From Streptomyces coeruleorubidus (GTDB taxonomy: Bacteria; Actinomycetota; Actinomycetes; Streptomycetales; Streptomycetaceae): DNA of 64,000 nucleotides. The notes under the pieces were generated by a model, which had not been told where the DNA came from, did not search any database, and saw nothing but the letters and a program-made list of their open reading frames with translations. The position numbers and the translations under genes are program-made. Below are positions 60,001-64,000 of the stretch, piece by piece; positions within the stretch are counted from its first letter, which is position 1, and every line of letters begins with the position of its first letter. The stretch spans positions 372,001-436,000 of the forward strand of contig NZ_CP023694.1 in assembly GCF_008705135.1 (NCBI RefSeq), given 5' to 3'.

Positions 60001-63000
60001 TCAGCGCAACGCGGCGGTCAGCCGGTACCGTCCGGACGGCAGACGGTATGTGCAGACCCCGTCGGCGTGTCCCAGGAATCGCACCCCGGGCACACGGGCC
60101 AGCGGGGTGCGTCCCTCGCGGACGGTGTCGGCGGAGGTCGCCGGGAGGCTCAGGGTCGCCTCGCTGTTGGCCGGCACGGCGGCCTCGTACACCAGGGTCC
60201 GGCCCTCCTCCACGACCTCCCACCCACTTCTGATCTCGCCGTACGGCGACTCGTACGAGCCCGACACCCGCGTGATCCCGCCCGTGGGGTCGAGGTGGGG
60301 CCGGAGCAGGAAGTGCCGGAAGCCGGGGCTTTCCGGATCGGGGCTGATGCCGGCCATGTGCGTGTACATCCACTCCATGATCGCCCCGTAGGCGTAGTGG
60401 TTGAAGGAGTTCATGCTGACCGGGCCGAAGCCGGCGTCGTCGGAGTAGGAGTTCCAGCGCTCCCAGACGGTGGTGGCGCCGTTGCGCACCGAGTACAGCC
60501 AGGACGGCAGGGCGTCCTGGTGCAGCAGTTCGTACGCCAGGTCGGCGCGGCCCTCGTCGGTGAGGACCGGGGCGAGGACGTTGACGCCGAGGAAGCCGAC
60601 GGACAGTGTCTTCTCGGCGTACCGGACCCGGCTGCTGTCCGGGTGCGCCGCCTTGTAGGCCGCGTCGTTGCCGATGTTGTCGGTCAAGTGCCCGAGCAGG
60701 GCGCGGCGTTGTGCCTCCGTCTCGTAGAACCCGAGCTTGAGGACCCACAGCAGCGCTGTCTGGCTGTTGTCCTCCGTCTTCTCGTCGGGGTCGGCGCCCG
60801 GCTCGATCGGGGAGGCCTCGCCCAGGCTGGACTTCACCGTGACCCGGCCGTTCTCGGTGCTCAGGTACTTGGTGACGAACGCCTGCCTGATGCGCCCGAA
60901 GAGGCGCTGGTACTCCTCCGCGTCCGCCGTCCGCCCGATCGCCCGGGCCATCCGCGCCATCAGCCGCGCGGAGTAGGCGTAGTAGACGTCGCTCATGAGC
61001 TGGGCGCTGGTCTTCTGCGGTGCCAGCCAGTCGCCGGTGAGGGAGCCCTGTCCGGCGTAGGTGTCGTCGGTCTGCTCGCGGATCCAGTCCAGATAGCGGG
61101 TCATCGCGGGCCAGTTGTCCTCGACGATGGTCGCGTCGCCCGTCATCTGCCACACGGTCCACGGGACGATGACACCGCAGTCCGCCCAGCCGCTGCCGCC
61201 TCCGGGGAAGTTGTACCGGCCGCCGGGAGCCACTCCGGTGAACTGTGCGCCGTCCATGCCGTAGATGGCCTGGGAGTCGACGACGGTGTCCTGGAAGTGG
61301 CCGAGGAAGGTACCGGCGTCTGCGTTGAACAGGCCGGTCGTGGCGAAGACCTGGGTGTCGCCGGTCCAGCCGAGGCGTTCGTCGCGCTGCGGGCAGTCGG
61401 TCGGCACCCAGAGGTAGTTGCCGCGCTGGCCCCACCTGATATTGCTCACCAGCCGGTTGATGTCGGGATCGTCGGTGGTGAGGGTGCCGGTCTCGCGGAT
61501 CGCGGATGTGGCGACCCTGCCGGTCAGGCCGGTGATCGTGACCGTGTCCGTCGCGGTGACGGACACATACCGGAACCCGTAGAAGGTCAGGGTGTCCTGG
61601 TGGGTCTCGCCGTGCCGGTCGCCCTTGAGGATGTATGTGCTGGTCGCCTTGGCACTGCGGAGGTTGGCCCGGTAGACGGAGCCCTCGGGGCCGTCCGCCC
61701 CGGCGCTGTCGTCGTTGAGCATCTCGCCGAACCTGAACTCGACCCGGGTTCCGGCCGGTCCGCGCAGGCCGTAGCGGGCGACGCCGACCATGTTCTGGCC
61801 GAGGTCGAAGATCGCCGTCTCGCCGCTGCCGATCGTGACGGAGGCGGAGGCCGCCCGCTCCGGGTCGGTCACCGTCCGGGCGGGGTCCACGGCGACGCGT
61901 CCCCTGCCGTTGGGGCTGCCGTCCTGGCGGCCACTCCGGTGGCGACGATGACCGACCGCGGCCGGCGGTCCCACCGCGGCATCAGGCGTGCGGTCTCGGC
62001 CGGGTAGGCGAGGAGCCGCGCGTCCGGGTACTTGTCGTCGAAGGGGACGCGTTCCACGCCCGTCCACGCGCTGTCGTCGAATCCGGGTGCCGTCCAGCCG
62101 GGCAGCTCCCTGCGGGCGTCGTAGGTCTGGCCGTCGTAGATGTCGTCGGCGCGGCAGGGGCCGGTGTCCGTGGCCTTCCAGCTCCCGTCCGGCTCGGTGA
62201 CGACGGTCTGTGACGTGCCGTCGGTGTACCGGATCAGCAGCTTCGCCTTCACCGCCAGCGCGTTGCCGTCCTCCGAGTAGTACGTGCTGCCCTCGGAGAC
62301 CCGGCCGTTGTACCAGCCGTTGCCCAGGACGAAGGCGAGGGTGACCGTCCGCTGTCCTGTGACGAGGCCCGTGACGTCGTACGTCAGGTAGTTGACTCGC
62401 GCGTCGTAGTTCGTCCAGCCCGGGGGCAGCAGTTCGACCGTGGCGCCGTCGTCCTGGGCAACGGTGACGTGCCGGCCGTTGACGTGGGCGTCGTAGACGC
62501 CGAGGGCCGACACGTACAGCCGCGCCTCGCGCACCTGTCGCCGGCCGCCGGTCCTGAGGGGTGTCTCGTTCCGCAGCATGGGTGCGCCGGCCGAGCCGGG
62601 GGCTTTCCCCCTCATGCCGATCCATTGCGCGCCGTCCCATCCGGACACGCCGTCGGTGCTCATCAGGCCGGTCTCGAAGGTGGACGGGAACGCGACCCCG
62701 ACCGGGCGGTCCTCGGTGTCCCAGACGGTGACGGTCCAGTGGTAGCGGGTCGAGGCGCTGAGCGGCTCGCCCTCGTAGCGGACGGCGACGGAATCGGAGG
62801 ACCGGACCCGCCCGCTGTCCCAGACGTCCGCGCGGGTAGTGGAGAGCTTGTCGGACGAGGTGGCCACGAGGATCCGGTACGACCCCTGGCTCCGGCCGCG
62901 GGTCGCCGACCGCATGCGCCACCCGAAGCGCGGCCTGTTCGCGTCCATGCCGAGCGGGTCGGTGCGGTGTTCGACGGTCAGTCCCCACACCGCGCCGCCT

Positions 63001-63173
63001 TCCGGAGCACGCGAAACGCCTTCCGGAGCGCGGGACGACTCCGCCGCGGCGCTCGTACCGCCTCCCGTGGCGCCGGCGCCTACCGGCACGGCACCGGCCG
63101 TCGCGGCGAGCACGGTCCGACGACGCACCGACGTGCTGTGCGCGCGGGGAGGACTGCCCTCTTCATGCCTCAC
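60001..63173 (-). pseudogene. GH78 alpha-L-rhamnosidase, frameshifted
   Basis: The N-terminal half (GTG 63173, Tat-like RRRTVLAATAGA signal, sandwich domains with WDGAQWIG and LYVSALGVYDAHVNG) is open to about 61930. The rest is in the next frame: FDLGQNMVGVARYGL, FYGFRYVSVTA, the catalytic DCPQRDERLGWTGDTQ and WADCGVIVPW, down to 60001. The frames meet at GCCGCCAGG near 61926-61933, where one base seems lost. Joined, the protein would be about 1057 residues, normal for GH78, with all catalytic residues intact, so the shift is recent or a sequencing error. It would release rhamnose from plant polysaccharides. Confidence 0.85.
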
Positions 63174-63202
63174 GCCTGCTTCCCATCGATTCAGGAATCG
63201 CC

Positions 63203-63222
63203 TTTGGGTAACGTTTCCCAAA
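63203..63222. promoter_or_regulatory. LacI-type palindrome upstream of the rhamnosidase
   Basis: TTTGGGTAACGTTTCCCAAA is a palindrome with central AACGTT and one mismatched pair; the arms extend to CCTTTGGG/CCCAAAGG (63201-63224). The central CG is typical of LacI-family operators. It starts 30 bases upstream of the GTG. It differs from the CGAACCGGTTCG site, so another LacI regulator outside the window is expected. Confidence 0.7.
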
Positions 63223-63298
63223 GGGTGCGGCCAGACGCTAGAGAGTGGCCTGAGCGAGGTCAAGAGGCCCGGCACGCTCCGGGCCGCGCAGGTGAATC

Positions 63299-63312
63299 GG
63301 ATTGCCTTATCC
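63299..63312 (+). promoter_or_regulatory. TetR operator GGATARGSNNATCC, copy 2
   Basis: On the minus strand GGATAAGGCAATCC, part of a 22-base match (AACTGGATA...ATCCGATT) to the TetR autoregulatory site at 36465. It lies 101 bases before the SDR remnant start. Confidence 0.6.
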
Positions 63313-63341
63313 AGTTGCGTGTTACGGTAGACCCGTCAACC

Positions 63342-63355
63342 GGATAGGGCTATCC
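63342..63355 (+). promoter_or_regulatory. TetR operator GGATARGSNNATCC, copy 3
   Basis: GGATAGGGCTATCC, a perfect palindrome extended to CGGATAG-GG-CTATCCG, 58 bases before the SDR remnant. Copies 2 and 3 are 43 bases apart, about four helical turns. Confidence 0.65.
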
Positions 63356-63412
63356 GCATTGCGAACTGGTCCCTGCCCGCCTTCCGGACCAAGGTCTTAC
63401 GAAAGGATCGCC

Positions 63413-63706
63413 GTGCCCAGCATCGCCATCGTCGGAGCCGGCCCCCGGCTGGGCCTGGCCGTCGCCCGCACCTTCGGCTCCCACGGCTTCGACGTCGCCC
63501 TGATCTCCCGCAGCCGCGACAAGCTCCACGACCTCGTCGGCGAACTCACCACCGAGGAGATCACCGCCGCCGCGTTCCCCGCGGACGTACTCGACCTGCC
63601 CTCCTTCTACGGTCGGCCGACGGCCACGGCAGACCAGATCTCGCCCCTCTACTGGGACCTGCACACCACACACCGCGACAAGGCCGAGCGGATCTTCCGG
63701 GGCTGA
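63413..63706 (+). pseudogene. SDR with large internal in-frame deletion
   Basis: GTG 63413 follows AAAGGA. The 97 residues start with a clear SDR Rossmann half (VPSIAIVGAGPRLGLAVART, then FPADVLDLPSF) and jump to the family C-terminus (ATADQISPLYWDLHTTHRDK, then AERIFRG). About 110-120 residues of the middle, including the active site, are missing, yet the frame is kept. The start, ribosome site and operators are intact. The product cannot be an active SDR; a small retained protein is possible but a decayed gene is simpler. Confidence 0.75.
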
Positions 63707-63815
63707 CAGTGCGACCCCACGAGGGTCGGCGACCACCGGACTAGGTCTTTTGTGCCCGGTCCACTCGGCCCGAGGTCCGATCCGCCGCTCCATGACAACA
63801 ACTAGCGTCCCACTC

Positions 63816-64000
63816 ATGCGCTTAGGACTACTTGGCACCGGCAACGTCGCCCGAGCACTGGCCCACGGCTGGAGCGCCGCAGGGCACGACGTGCTCCTCG
63901 GCTCACGCCGACCCGAGGAACGGGCGGACCTCGGTCTCCCCGTGGCGAGCCTGAAGGACACAGCCGCTCACGCGGAGGTCCTCGTCAACGCCACCCCGGG
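63816..64000 (+). CDS. NADPH-dependent F420 reductase-like protein (partial)
   Basis: The first 61 residues start MRLGLLGTGNVARALAHGW and continue with LLGSRRPEERADLGLPVASL, the Rossmann opening of F420:NADP oxidoreductase-type (PF03807-like) proteins. The gene is cut by the right edge. Codon 3 is TTA (63822-63824), so translation may depend on bldA. TAGCGT lies nine bases before the ATG and no Shine-Dalgarno is seen, which suggests a leaderless mRNA. Confidence 0.75.
   Translation, partial: MRLGLLGTGNVARALAHGWSAAGHDVLLGSRRPEERADLGLPVASLKDTAAHAEVLVNATP

Noticed and set aside
60067..62007. 646-codon plus-strand frame opposite the rhamnosidase
   Set aside because: Antisense shadow with no recognisable motif; the rhamnosidase motifs are clear on the minus strand.

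Overview
The window is high-GC actinobacterial DNA and most probably comes from a Streptomyces chromosome. Supporting signs are strong third-position G/C codons, many GTG starts and one TTG start, many 4-base stop/start overlaps, rare TTA codons, Tat-type signal peptides on hydrolases, ABC sugar importers without their own ATPase, and an actinobacterial-type (group 1h) [NiFe] hydrogenase. I see no rRNA, tRNA, CRISPR array or prophage. It reads as an accessory region rich in carbohydrate catabolism and its regulators.

Layout. 1-5716 (minus): hydrogenase operon with a conserved unknown protein, small subunit, large subunit, NifU-like protein and DUF5947-like protein (cut by the window edge). 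5850-6366: decayed IS5-family transposase. 6367-11384: two membrane proteins, malic enzyme, and an ECF41-type sigma factor facing an NAD(P)-binding protein whose promoter fits the ECF41 consensus. 11559-18355: polysaccharide locus (PL5/PL38-like lyase, GH88, GH97, GH95). 18514-23634: tandem Lrp regulator divergent from an NRAMP-like carrier, amidase and amine/D-amino-acid oxidase operon. 23642-32674: LacI-controlled system of importer, cytosolic GH63/GH37-like enzyme and secreted GH-A enzyme with three CBM-like domains, linked by three identical operators. 32781-36445: ADH-SDR operon with divergent XRE regulator, then a TetR. 36489-40826: aspartate module (aspartase, dicarboxylate symporter, Asp/Glu racemase, GntR).

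40842-51488 encodes what looks like a complete beta-galactoside route: GH42 and an importer on one strand; on the other a sugar dehydrogenase-like SDR, GntR, galactonate dehydratase, KDPG-type aldolase, KDG-type kinase and SMP-30 lactonase. Together they match the oxidative De Ley-Doudoroff galactose pathway rather than the Leloir pathway. 51603-55708: a second TetR, a secreted GH2 enzyme and a cellulase-like cytosolic enzyme, sharing an AT-rich operator with the galactose genes. 55730-59952: a second XRE/ADH/SDR module with a frameshifted cyclophilin-like gene. 60001-63173: frameshifted GH78 rhamnosidase under a near-perfect LacI-type palindrome. 63413-64000: an SDR with an internal deletion and the start of an F420-reductase-like gene.

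The strongest new signals are regulatory: operator families that tie genes together over 8-27 kb, and a conserved two-gene (XRE | ADH-SDR) module present twice in different orientation with unrelated operators. Domain and family names were recognised by reading; no database search was run.
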